Assembly (NCBI RefSeq): GCF_022662535.1
Contig: NZ_JAKQYM010000001.1
Coordinates: 62,001-126,000, forward strand
From: Polaribacter marinus
GTDB lineage: Bacteria; Bacteroidota; Bacteroidia; Flavobacteriales; Flavobacteriaceae
Direction: 5' to 3'
Length of the DNA: 64,000 bases
The position numbers were made by a program, and so were the translations under genes. A model generated the notes under the pieces. It was not told where the DNA came from. It did not search any database and saw only the letters and a list, made by a program, of their open reading frames with translations. This document shows positions 7,734 through 16,086 of the stretch, in pieces (the stretch's first letter is position 1; each line of letters opens with the position of its first letter).

Positions 7734-8939
7734 TTAATGTTCGTGTTCTGCTTCACCTTTTTTCATTTCTGCAATAAGGTAGTAGGCATTATTATAAGCG
7801 AATTTTGTACTCGTTTCGATTTCTTTAGTAAACTCTACAGCTATCCAATTACCATCTTTAGCTCCTAAAATGACTTCGACTGGTTTGAAACTCCAATCTT
7901 CATTTTCCTTTTCTACAGAAAACACAAAATAGGTATCGCCTTCTTTTATAATGGCACTTTCTGGTAATGCTCTTGTTTTTGTATTTTCAACTTGAATTTT
8001 ACCTTGGATATACATTCCTGGAATTAAATTACCTTTTTTATTTTCAATTTCTGCGTGAACGTGTACTGCTTTAGGGTTATCTTCGAATGTTTTGCTTACC
8101 GAATAGATTTCTGCAATTAATTCTTCATTTTGAGTAGATTGAACATTAAAGGTTACTTTTTGACCTTTTTTTACTTTATAAACATCTTTTTCGAAGACCA
8201 TTAAATCTGCGTGGACGTGATGTGTATTTACTATTTCAAAGAGTTCTGATTGAGGTTCAACATACTGACCAGTTTTTACTTCTACCTTTTGAACAAACCC
8301 TTCAATTGGGCTACGCAATGCTACTTGTTGAGCTATTGTGCCATTACGAACCGATGTTGTACTGATATTTAGTAATTGTAGTTGAGCTGCCATTCCATTA
8401 ACCATAGCCTTTGACGCTTCGTATTCTGCTTCTGCTTTTTGAAAATTTGCACCAGAGCCTACGCCAGCATTATATAATTTTTGTTGACGTTCATAATTTT
8501 TCTTTAAAAAATTGCTATTGCTATACGCATTGAGATAATTGGTTTGCATTTGAATGATATTAGGATGTGATAAATAAGCAACAACCTGACCTTTGTTTAC
8601 TTTATCTCCTTCAATTACTTTAATGGAAACTACATTAGCTCCAATTACGGAAGTTATTGCTGCTTCATTTTGTGGTGGTACTTCTAACGTTCCATTGGCT
8701 TCAACATAACCACTCATATTTCGCAACGCAATGGTGTCAATTTTCATTTTTAAGGCTTCAAATTGTTGTGCTGATAGCATCACTTCTTCGTTTTCGCTAT
8801 GCCCTTCATTAGTTTCAATTTTGGTTTCTTTATTATGAGAATGCCCATCTTCTTCGTTGTGTTTTTCTTTATTGCCACAGGCAGTTATTAAAAAGGTCAA
8901 CATTACTATTATTAGGATATTATATGATCTGTTTTTCAT
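7734..8939 (-). CDS. czcB: CzcB-like RND periplasmic adaptor lipoprotein
   Basis: This membrane-fusion protein links the CzcA pump to the outer-membrane factor. I take the ATG at 8939 as start (401 residues). It gives a clean lipoprotein signal with lipobox LITAC (Cys at about 21), while an upstream ATG at 8969 would add 10 residues before the signal and overlap czcA. A His-rich stretch follows the lipobox (GHSHN). The barrel-sandwich and coiled-coil hairpin regions follow (VKVIEGDKVNKGQVVAYLS-type motif near 100, helical hairpin about 130-190, then VEVKTGQYVEPQSELFEI). The C-terminus is His-rich (EAEHEH). It lies 7 bases after the czcA stop. Confidence 0.85.
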   Translation of the reverse strand: MKNRSYNILIIVMLTFLITACGNKEKHNEEDGHSHNKETKIETNEGHSENEEVMLSAQQFEALKMKIDTIALRNMSGYVEANGTLEVPPQNEAAITSVIGANVVSIKVIEGDKVNKGQVVAYLSHPNIIQMQTNYLNAYSNSNFLKKNYERQQKLYNAGVGSGANFQKAEAEYEASKAMVNGMAAQLQLLNISTTSVRNGTIAQQVALRSPIEGFVQKVEVKTGQYVEPQSELFEIVNTHHVHADLMVFEKDVYKVKKGQKVTFNVQSTQNEELIAEIYSVSKTFEDNPKAVHVHAEIENKKGNLIPGMYIQGKIQVENTKTRALPESAIIKEGDTYFVFSVEKENEDWSFKPVEVILGAKDGNWIAVEFTKEIETSTKFAYNNAYYLIAEMKKGEAEHEH

Positions 8940-8946
8940 AGTGTTA

Positions 8947-11900
8947 TTATTTAAAATATTGTAATTCAAAAATGCTTTGTAAATAGTTTACCAATGCTGT
9001 TTGAGCTTCTAACTCTGATTGAATGGCTTGATTTATAAGTTGCGTAAAGGCAGAATAATCAATTTCGCCTTCTTTATAAGCAAATAAAGCGCCAGTTTTC
9101 TGTTCTTTAATAAGTGGTAATACTTCATCTTTATAAAATAGCCAAGACGTTTTCCATTTTTGGTAATTTTCTTTTGCTTGATTAAATTTAGATTGCACTT
9201 CCTTTTGTTTAAATAACATATTTACTTCTGCAATTTCTTTATTGAATTTTGCAGTTCTAATTTGTTTTCTTGTTGTACCAGAAAGAAATGGTATAGAAAT
9301 ACCGGCTTGATAAGTATAATAGCCTGAACTACCGTTTACTTTTTGTAAACCACCTTGAAGGTTAAACTTTGGTAAATTCTCGGCTTTAGCAGCTTTGTAA
9401 TTTGCTTCTGCTTCTGCTATTTTAAGTTGAGAAACACCATACAAAGGATGAGCTTCTGCACTAAAGGCTGTTAAATCTATGTTGTTAAGGGTTTTAAACT
9501 CGTTTGGAACTGTATAGATTTTTTCAGAAACTAACCATAAATTTAATTGCTGTAAAGCAATGAGGTATTCGCTATAAGCTTGCTTTGTTTTATTTTTAAT
9601 TTGTAAAGCTTGATTTTTAGCTGCTGAATATTCTAATTTTGATATAGCTTCTACTTCATAATTTAACTCAACAGCTTTTTTAAAATTGGTGTAAATAGCA
9701 TTCAATTCTTTATACAGATTATAATTCCGTTTACTTTTAAAGGCATTAGACCAGGCTTTTTTCACCTCTAATTCTAACTCCAATTCTGAAAGTTGATACG
9801 CCTTTTGCGCTAATTGAATACGTTGTTCTAATAATTTTTGCTTTGGTGCAATACCAAACACATCTATATTTGATTGGCCAACACCAATAGTTGTGTAAAT
9901 ACCTGAACCATCTTTAATTTCCTCACCACCTGTAAAAATTTGAGTTGAGCCAAAATCGAAAGCAGTCCCTTTTAATTGTTGCTGTTTATCAATTTCTAAC
10001 TGTCTTTGTTTTAAACTAGGATAGTTCTCTTTTGACATTTTTATAGCTTCTTGTAATGAAACAATAGGCAAAGAGTCGCTAACTTGTTGTGCATTTCCTG
10101 TTATTGGAAACAAAAACATAAAAACTATAATAGCTGTTGCAGTTGCAAATTTTTTGTTTGCTTTAAATTTAAAAGACTTGTTCTCTACCCAATGGTATAA
10201 AATAGGAAGCACAAACAAGGTTAATAATGTAGAAGTTAACAGACCACCAATAACTACCGTTGCTAAAGGACGTTGTACTTCTGCACCTGCCGATGCAGAG
10301 ATAGCCATTGGCAAAAAGCCTAATACATCAGTAAAAGCTGTAAGCATAATAGGTCTTATTCTTCGTTTTGTACCTTCAATAATTCTATCTTTTAAATTGG
10401 TAACGCCTTCTTCTTTTAATTCATTTAAACCACTAATCATTACTAAACCATTTAAAACTGCAACACCAAAAAGGACAATAAAACCTACACCTGCCGAAAT
10501 ACTAAAAGGCATATCACGAAGCCATAAGGCTATAACACCACCAATGGTTGCCATTGGAATAGCGATGTAAATCATTAAAGTTTGTGGTAGTGATTTTAGC
10601 GCAAAATATATTAACACAAAAATAAGTAGTAATGCTATTGGTACTACAGTTTGCAAGCGATTACTGGCACGTTCTAAATTTTCGAAAGCACCACCATATC
10701 TAATAAAATAACCTGAAGGCAATTGAAGATTTGCATCTAATTTTGATTTGATTTCTGCTACTAACGATTTTACATCACGACCTCTTACATTAATACCTAC
10801 ATAAGTTCTTCTGTTAGTATTGTCTCTACTTATTTGCATAGGGCCAGCTTTGTAGCTTACGTCTGCAACTTCACGAAGTGGAATTTGTGCACCAGAAGGC
10901 AAGTTGACAAACAAGTTTTGAACATCAGTTATGTCTTTACGATTATGAGAACTTAACCTAACCACTAAATCAAATCGTTTTTCACCTTCAAAAATAACAC
11001 CTGCTGTACCTCCTGCAAAGGCAGATTGTACAATTTGATTTAAAGTATTTACTTGAAGTCCGTATTGTGCTAATTTACTTCGGTTATAGGTGATTGTCAT
11101 TTGTGGTAAACCTGTGGTAGCTTCCGCTTTCATATCACCAATACCTTCTGTACCTGCAATTATTTTAGATATTTCTTCTGCTTTTTGAGACAGTACATTT
11201 ATATCTTCTCCATAAAGTTTTATAGCTATGTCTTCTCTAACACCTTCGAGTAGTTCGTTAAAACGCATTTCAATAGGTTGAGTAAATTCATAGTTAACAC
11301 CAGGAATTATTTCAACCGCTTCTTTCATTTCTTCAATTAAATCATCTTTAGATTTAGCTGTTATCCATTCGCTTTTTGGTTTCAGAATCACAATAACATC
11401 TGCTAAATCCATAGGCATTGGGTCGGTTGGTATTTCGGCAACACCAATACGACTCACTACTTTTTCGACTTCAGAAAAATTAGCTTTTACAATTTGCTCA
11501 ATTTTTGTGGTTGTTTCAATGGTTTCAGAAAGTGAACTGCCTGGTTTTAAAATAGCGTGAAACGCGATATCACCTTCATCAAGTTGTGGAATAAATTCAC
11601 CACCCATTCTAGAAAACATAAAAGCGGTAATTCCGAATAAAATAACTGCGATTCCAACTATTAGTTTTCCTCTTTTTAAGGCTTTTTCTAATAAAGGTTG
11701 GTATTTACTTTCTACCCAATGCACGAACTTATCGCCATAGGATTTTTTGTCTGATTTTGGTGCTCTTAAAATAAGTGCAGACATCATAGGAACATACGTC
11801 AAACAAAGTACCATTGCACCAATCATTGCAAAAATGAAAGTCAATGCCATTGGTTTGAACATTTTGCCTTCAATCCCTTCTAAAGCTAAAATAGGAAGGA

Positions 11901-13278
11901 ACACAATTAAGATAATTAGTTGACCGAAAAATGCCGCATTCATCATTTTTTTTGAAGCATTTGCTGCAACATTATCACGTTCTTTAGAGGTTAGCTTCTT
12001 CTTTTTTAAGATTTGTGAAGCAATCAGGAAAACGGTACTTTCTACAATAATTACAGCGCCATCGACAATAATTCCGAAATCTATTGCCCCCAAGCTCATT
12101 AAATTTGCCCAAACGTCAAAGACATTCATTAGTATAAATGCGAATAATAAGGATAGTGGAATTGTTGAAGCTACTATTAAACCACCTCTCCAATTTCCTA
12201 ATAAGAAAATAAGAACGAAAATAACTATTAAAGCACCTTCAATTAAATTGGTTGCAACGGTAGATGTTGTTTCACTTATTAGTTTGCTTCTATCTAATAA
12301 AGGTTCAATAATAACACCTTCTGGTAATGACTTTTCAATTTGCGCCATTCTTTGCTTGACATTCTCGATAACATCGTTTGAATTTGCACCTTTAAGCATC
12401 ATTACCAAACCACCAACAACTTCGCCTTCGCCATCTTGTGTTAATGCACCATAACGAATAGCAGAACCGTATTGAACCGTGGCAATGTCGCCTACTGTAA
12501 TTGGGATGCTATTTGTGTTTTTAACCGTAATCTTTTTAATGTCTTCTAAACTGCGTACTAAACCTTCACCACGAATAAAATTGGCTTGATGATTTTTTTC
12601 AATGTATGCACCACCAGTATTTTGATTATTGGCTTGAAGTGCATTGAAAATATCGGTAATTGTTAATCCAATGGCTTTTAGTTCGTTTGGGTCTACAGCA
12701 ACTTCGTACTGTTTAATTTTGCCGCCAATTGCGTTAACCTCAACAACACCTTCTACCATTGCCATTTGACGTTGAACAATCCAATCTTGCATCGTTCGTA
12801 AATCTGTAATCGAATATTTGGCTTTATATTCTTGTTTTACTTTTAGCGTGTATTGATAAATTTCTCCTAATCCTGAAGAAATTGGTCCCATTGTAGGTTC
12901 GCCAAAACCACTTGGAATTTGTTCTTTGACCTCATTTAGTTTTTCCGCCACTAATTGACGAGGAAGGTAAGTACCCATGTCATCGTCAAAAACTATGGTA
13001 ACTACTGATAAACCAAAACGGGAAACGGAACGAATTTCTTGAACATCTGGTAAGTTACTCATTGCAACTTCTACAGGATAAGTTACAAATTGCTCAATGT
13101 CTTCGGTACCTAAATTTGGTGCTTGGGTTATTACTTGTACTTGGTTGTTGGTAATGTCCGGAACAGCATCTATTGGTACTTTGGTCATACTCCAAATACC
13201 TGCTCCAATAATGGTAAGCGTTAGCAACCCAATAATGAATTTATTATTGATTGAAAAATCAATGATTTTATTAATCAT
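8947..13278 (-). CDS. czcA: CzcA-type RND metal pump fused to a TolC-like outer-membrane factor
   Basis: This 1443-residue protein joins two parts of a tripartite efflux system in one frame. Residues 1 to about 1035 are a complete CzcA-type proton/metal antiporter: it starts MINKIIDFSINNKFIIGLL, has PIDAVPDITNNQVQV near 35, large periplasmic loops, and a transmembrane segment with SLGAIDFGIIVDGAVIIVES carrying the proton-relay acids. At about 1045-1065 there is a hydrophobic segment ending in GNAQQ that looks like a signal peptide. Residues 1066-1443 are an outer-membrane factor (TolC/CzcC type) with paired long helical hairpins (AYQLSELELELEVKKAW and EIAEVNMLFKQKEVQSK). Fusions of this kind occur in Bacteroidota. 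The outer-membrane part may be cleaved at the internal signal sequence. A separate czcC gene is absent from this operon. Confidence 0.88.
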   Translation of the reverse strand: MINKIIDFSINNKFIIGLLTLTIIGAGIWSMTKVPIDAVPDITNNQVQVITQAPNLGTEDIEQFVTYPVEVAMSNLPDVQEIRSVSRFGLSVVTIVFDDDMGTYLPRQLVAEKLNEVKEQIPSGFGEPTMGPISSGLGEIYQYTLKVKQEYKAKYSITDLRTMQDWIVQRQMAMVEGVVEVNAIGGKIKQYEVAVDPNELKAIGLTITDIFNALQANNQNTGGAYIEKNHQANFIRGEGLVRSLEDIKKITVKNTNSIPITVGDIATVQYGSAIRYGALTQDGEGEVVGGLVMMLKGANSNDVIENVKQRMAQIEKSLPEGVIIEPLLDRSKLISETTSTVATNLIEGALIVIFVLIFLLGNWRGGLIVASTIPLSLLFAFILMNVFDVWANLMSLGAIDFGIIVDGAVIIVESTVFLIASQILKKKKLTSKERDNVAANASKKMMNAAFFGQLIILIVFLPILALEGIEGKMFKPMALTFIFAMIGAMVLCLTYVPMMSALILRAPKSDKKSYGDKFVHWVESKYQPLLEKALKRGKLIVGIAVILFGITAFMFSRMGGEFIPQLDEGDIAFHAILKPGSSLSETIETTTKIEQIVKANFSEVEKVVSRIGVAEIPTDPMPMDLADVIVILKPKSEWITAKSKDDLIEEMKEAVEIIPGVNYEFTQPIEMRFNELLEGVREDIAIKLYGEDINVLSQKAEEISKIIAGTEGIGDMKAEATTGLPQMTITYNRSKLAQYGLQVNTLNQIVQSAFAGGTAGVIFEGEKRFDLVVRLSSHNRKDITDVQNLFVNLPSGAQIPLREVADVSYKAGPMQISRDNTNRRTYVGINVRGRDVKSLVAEIKSKLDANLQLPSGYFIRYGGAFENLERASNRLQTVVPIALLLIFVLIYFALKSLPQTLMIYIAIPMATIGGVIALWLRDMPFSISAGVGFIVLFGVAVLNGLVMISGLNELKEEGVTNLKDRIIEGTKRRIRPIMLTAFTDVLGFLPMAISASAGAEVQRPLATVVIGGLLTSTLLTLFVLPILYHWVENKSFKFKANKKFATATAIIVFMFLFPITGNAQQVSDSLPIVSLQEAIKMSKENYPSLKQRQLEIDKQQQLKGTAFDFGSTQIFTGGEEIKDGSGIYTTIGVGQSNIDVFGIAPKQKLLEQRIQLAQKAYQLSELELELEVKKAWSNAFKSKRNYNLYKELNAIYTNFKKAVELNYEVEAISKLEYSAAKNQALQIKNKTKQAYSEYLIALQQLNLWLVSEKIYTVPNEFKTLNNIDLTAFSAEAHPLYGVSQLKIAEAEANYKAAKAENLPKFNLQGGLQKVNGSSGYYTYQAGISIPFLSGTTRKQIRTAKFNKEIAEVNMLFKQKEVQSKFNQAKENYQKWKTSWLFYKDEVLPLIKEQKTGALFAYKEGEIDYSAFTQLINQAIQSELEAQTALVNYLQSIFELQYFK

Positions 13279-13346
13279 ATTAAAATGTATTAATTCAGTT
13301 AAAAAATATAAAAGTGTGTTCGTAATTCGATTTCGCTCAATATGAG

Positions 13347-13371
13347 CTTCTCGTAGCTATGCTACTCGAAG
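13347..13371. other. Imperfect hairpin in the czcA leader
   Basis: CTTC-tc-GTAGC-tat-GCTAC-tc-GAAG forms a stem with one internal mismatch pair (arms 13347-13357 and 13361-13371). It lies between the DUF6660-type gene's terminator and the czcA start. Its role is unknown; it could be a leader structure or a short dispersed repeat. Confidence 0.35.
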
Positions 13372-13382
13372 ACGAAAACATT

Positions 13383-13402
13383 AAAAAAGGATATAGCTAT
13401 CC
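13383..13402 (-). terminator. Terminator after the DUF6660-type gene
   Basis: Read on the minus strand, GGATA-GCTA-TATCC (13389-13402) is followed directly by six T. It lies 14 bases after the stop of the small Cys-rich gene and upstream of czcA, so it may be a partial terminator (attenuator). Confidence 0.55.
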
Positions 13403-13415
13403 TATGAAAACTGAA

Positions 13416-13727
13416 TTATACCCGAGGTGGTTGTAAAATGGAAGTCGTAAAATCTTTTTCTATCCCATTGTGGTAGAAAAAATCTTGGGTAGAAATAAAT
13501 GTTATTTCATATTTTATGTAAGAAAACTGAAAATATGTAGCGTTTATATGACAACATTGACATATACAAAAAGGTGAACATAAATCTGAATCTTGGTGCT
13601 GATGGTCATTATCCATAGCTTGTGAAATTTCAGTTTTAACATCATTATCAGACACATCAAAATCAGCACAAGGTGCTAGATTGAGTGCGAAAATATAAAT
13701 TGATAATATGAATGCTAATAATTTCAT
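13416..13727 (-). CDS. Small secreted Cys/His-rich protein (DUF6660-like)
   Basis: This 103-residue protein begins with a signal-peptide-like segment (MKLLAFILSIYIFALNLAPC). The middle is rich in metal ligands: DNDHQHQDSD at about 39-48 and CSPFCICQCCH at about 50-60. It resembles the DUF6660 proteins often found next to metal pumps in Bacteroidota; that name is from memory of the family's look and is not certain. The ligand cluster suggests binding of a soft or transition metal in the periplasm. It is the first gene before the czcA operon and is followed by its own terminator. Confidence 0.6.
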   Translation of the reverse strand: MKLLAFILSIYIFALNLAPCADFDVSDNDVKTEISQAMDNDHQHQDSDLCSPFCICQCCHINATYFQFSYIKYEITFISTQDFFYHNGIEKDFTTSILQPPRV

Positions 13728-13813
13728 TGTAGCAAATATATAAATTATTTAATGCAATGGTTGTGCAAATAATAGGCTTTACAATAATTAAAAGGTGTTT
13801 GGTTAGTTATATT

Positions 13814-13854
13814 TTATAGCAAAAGAAAAAACCTTAATTTTCCTTTTGCTATAA
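13814..13854 (-). terminator. Hairpin terminator after the copper operon
   Basis: TTATAGCAAAAG (13814-13825) pairs with CTTTTGCTATAA (13843-13854). It lies 25 bases past the stop of the HMA lipoprotein gene. There is no long T-run after the stem, so it may act as an mRNA 3' stabiliser as much as a terminator. Confidence 0.5.
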
Positions 13855-13878
13855 ATTACATTAAAAAATCATACTTAT

Positions 13879-14277
13879 TTATTGATTCATTTTCATTTCG
13901 TGGTCGTATTGACAACAACCTGGTAAATTTTTATAAGCTTCTTCGCTTCCTGCTACTTTTTCAGTATCATAACCAGAAGCTGCTATTGCTTTATGAATTG
14001 CCATTGCATTGGTTTTGGTATCATCAAAAGAGACATCGATTTTCTTTTTATCTACATTCCAATTTGCACTTGCAACACCTTCAACAGCATTTACTGCTTT
14101 TTCAATGGTTTTTTTACACATACCACAATTACCTCTTACACCAAAAGACAAATCCGTCATTGCCATATCCTTTGACATTTGTGTAGTGGTTGTTTTTGTT
14201 TCTTTTTTTGTTTCGTTTTTACAACTTGTAAAACCTAATACTGCAATTACGGCTACACTTAAAATTACTTTTTTCAT
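13879..14277 (-). CDS. HMA-domain copper-binding lipoprotein
   Basis: This 132-residue protein has a lipoprotein signal (lipobox GFTSC, Cys19), a Lys/Thr-rich linker, then a heavy-metal-associated domain (about 42-112) with the metal-binding motif GNCGMC (Cys51, Cys54). The tail has extra ligands (GCC near 120 and H/M residues). It probably binds Cu(I) in the periplasm and hands it to the CusABC pump. It is the last gene of the copper operon, 35 bases after cusB. Confidence 0.8.
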   Translation of the reverse strand: MKKVILSVAVIAVLGFTSCKNETKKETKTTTTQMSKDMAMTDLSFGVRGNCGMCKKTIEKAVNAVEGVASANWNVDKKKIDVSFDDTKTNAMAIHKAIAASGYDTEKVAGSEEAYKNLPGCCQYDHEMKMNQ

Positions 14278-14312
14278 TGTTTTAAAATTTAATTGTTATA
14301 GTTTGTATTTAA

Positions 14313-16082
14313 TTATTCTATTACTTGTTTTACTTCTCCACAGGTTAGCATTGCTTCGCCAAAATATGGATTGATTACTTTTTCTTCTTTGCTTAACCAA
14401 TAGGCACCTTTATTACTATCTGCCATTGGACAAAACTCTACATATACCTTTTCATTGATACCAAATAGTTGCACAGCTTTAATTAAATGCGAAGACAAAT
14501 GTTTAAAATGATTTCTTTGCTCTTTTATATTTGCTGCTTTAGAAATAGCAATTGTTGAAGATTTAATTTCTTTTACTAATGACATCCAATGATTATGAGC
14601 TTCATCTTTAACTAATTTCATATCCACATTATTCAAATTATCAAGTAAACTATTTGCATTTTCTGATGCTTTACTTGAGTTATCTTTAACAAACGCATCC
14701 TTTAAATTAATATAGCTTTCAAATACTTTTTTTAATTGTTTCTGAAATGCTTTTGATACTTCCAACCGTTCATTCATATTGGTATGGTCTGTATTATTTT
14801 TTGATGAATTACTATCCATACCTAAATGCCCTTCGTGACCAGTCATTACTTTTCCACCATCTTTATTCATCATAGATTTTTTTCCTTGTAATTGTGCTGC
14901 TGCATCAACTGTAAAAGTTCCATTGGTTACAATTTCATCACCATTTTCTAAACCTTTTAATACTTTGTAATTACTACCTATTTGATTACCTAAAGTTATT
15001 TGACGCATTTCAAAAACTGGTTGGTCTGGATTGGTTTTTATATATACTACAGAGCGTTCACCTGTCCATAAAATGGCAGATGAAGGCACGAATAATGATT
15101 TTTCTTTATTAGAGGTTACCTCTTTAATTTTCCCTTCAATAAACATTCCTGGTTTAAATACTTCGTCTTTATTATTAAGCACTACTCTTAATTTAACAGT
15201 ACGAGTTCTGTTATCTAAAATAGGATCAATAAAATCTACTTTACCTTTAAATTTTTTATTAGGATAAGTATTTGTTGTTACGTTTATTTCTTGCCCTTTT
15301 TTAAATAAGTCTATTTGGTTTTCGTACACATCAAAGTTTCCCCAAACTGAATTTAAGTTTGCAATTTTTAATAGAGGTTGCCCTTGTTTTATATAATCGC
15401 CTTGCTCTACTAATTTTTCTGTTACAGTACCAGAGATAGTTGCGTAGACAGGAAAATTTTCTTTTATTTTTCCTGTTTGTTCTATTTTATTGATTTGCTT
15501 TTCAGAAAGTTTCCATAATTTTAATTTATTACGAACTGCTTTATATAATGCCGGTTGTGATTCCTTTAATGAAGCTGCTGTAATTAATTCTTGTTGTGCT
15601 GCATATAATTCTGGTGAATAAATGGTTGCTAATAATTGCCCTTTGTTTACTTTTTCTCCAGTAAAACTGACATTTAAGCGTTCAATTCTTCCAGAGAAAT
15701 AACTGACTTGCACAGCATTTGCTTTTTCATTGGCAACAATTTTACCTGATAGTTTAATACCGTTATCGTCTGCTTTACTACTACCTACAATTGATGTTTG
15801 AATGTTGGCCAACGCCATTGCATTTTTTGTTAATTTGAATTGGTCTGCTGCTAAACCATCTGCTCCAGCTTCGGCAGGAATTAAATCCATACCACAAATA
15901 GGGCAATCACCAGGTTCTGGTTGCATAATTTGTGGGTGCATTGAGCAAGTCCATTTTTGATTGGTTTCTGCTATTTCATCGTGATTATGTTCAGTTTCTT
16001 TGTTTGATGAACTACCGAATAACAACCAACCTAATAATAAGCCAACTGCTAATATTACTATGTAAACTATATATTTTTTCAT
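14313..16082 (-). CDS. cusB: CusB-like RND adaptor with metal-binding and DUF3347 domains
   Basis: This 589-residue adaptor has an N-terminal membrane anchor (about 4-22), a heavy-metal-binding domain at about 43-70 (WTCSMHPQIM ... CPICGMDLIP), the usual adaptor core (barrel-sandwich, helical hairpin and beta-barrel, about 100-400), a His/Met-rich linker near 415-440 and a C-terminal DUF3347 domain (about 445-589, ending near CPMADSNKGAYWLS and GEVKQVIE). CusB proteins bind Cu(I)/Ag(I) and activate the CusA pump. The DUF3347 domain also occurs as a separate lipoprotein at 19109-19702. The start lies 4 bases after the copA stop. Confidence 0.88.
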   Translation of the reverse strand: MKKYIVYIVILAVGLLLGWLLFGSSSNKETEHNHDEIAETNQKWTCSMHPQIMQPEPGDCPICGMDLIPAEAGADGLAADQFKLTKNAMALANIQTSIVGSSKADDNGIKLSGKIVANEKANAVQVSYFSGRIERLNVSFTGEKVNKGQLLATIYSPELYAAQQELITAASLKESQPALYKAVRNKLKLWKLSEKQINKIEQTGKIKENFPVYATISGTVTEKLVEQGDYIKQGQPLLKIANLNSVWGNFDVYENQIDLFKKGQEINVTTNTYPNKKFKGKVDFIDPILDNRTRTVKLRVVLNNKDEVFKPGMFIEGKIKEVTSNKEKSLFVPSSAILWTGERSVVYIKTNPDQPVFEMRQITLGNQIGSNYKVLKGLENGDEIVTNGTFTVDAAAQLQGKKSMMNKDGGKVMTGHEGHLGMDSNSSKNNTDHTNMNERLEVSKAFQKQLKKVFESYINLKDAFVKDNSSKASENANSLLDNLNNVDMKLVKDEAHNHWMSLVKEIKSSTIAISKAANIKEQRNHFKHLSSHLIKAVQLFGINEKVYVEFCPMADSNKGAYWLSKEEKVINPYFGEAMLTCGEVKQVIE

Positions 16083-16086
16083 TTTT

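Noticed and set aside
10154..10570. Long plus-strand frame (138 codons) inside czcA
   Set aside because: It lies wholly antisense to a well-conserved pump gene and encodes no recognisable domain; chance frame.
13986..14374. Three overlapping plus-strand frames opposite the HMA lipoprotein and the end of cusB
   Set aside because: Shadows of coding sequence on the other strand, with no start signal or family match.
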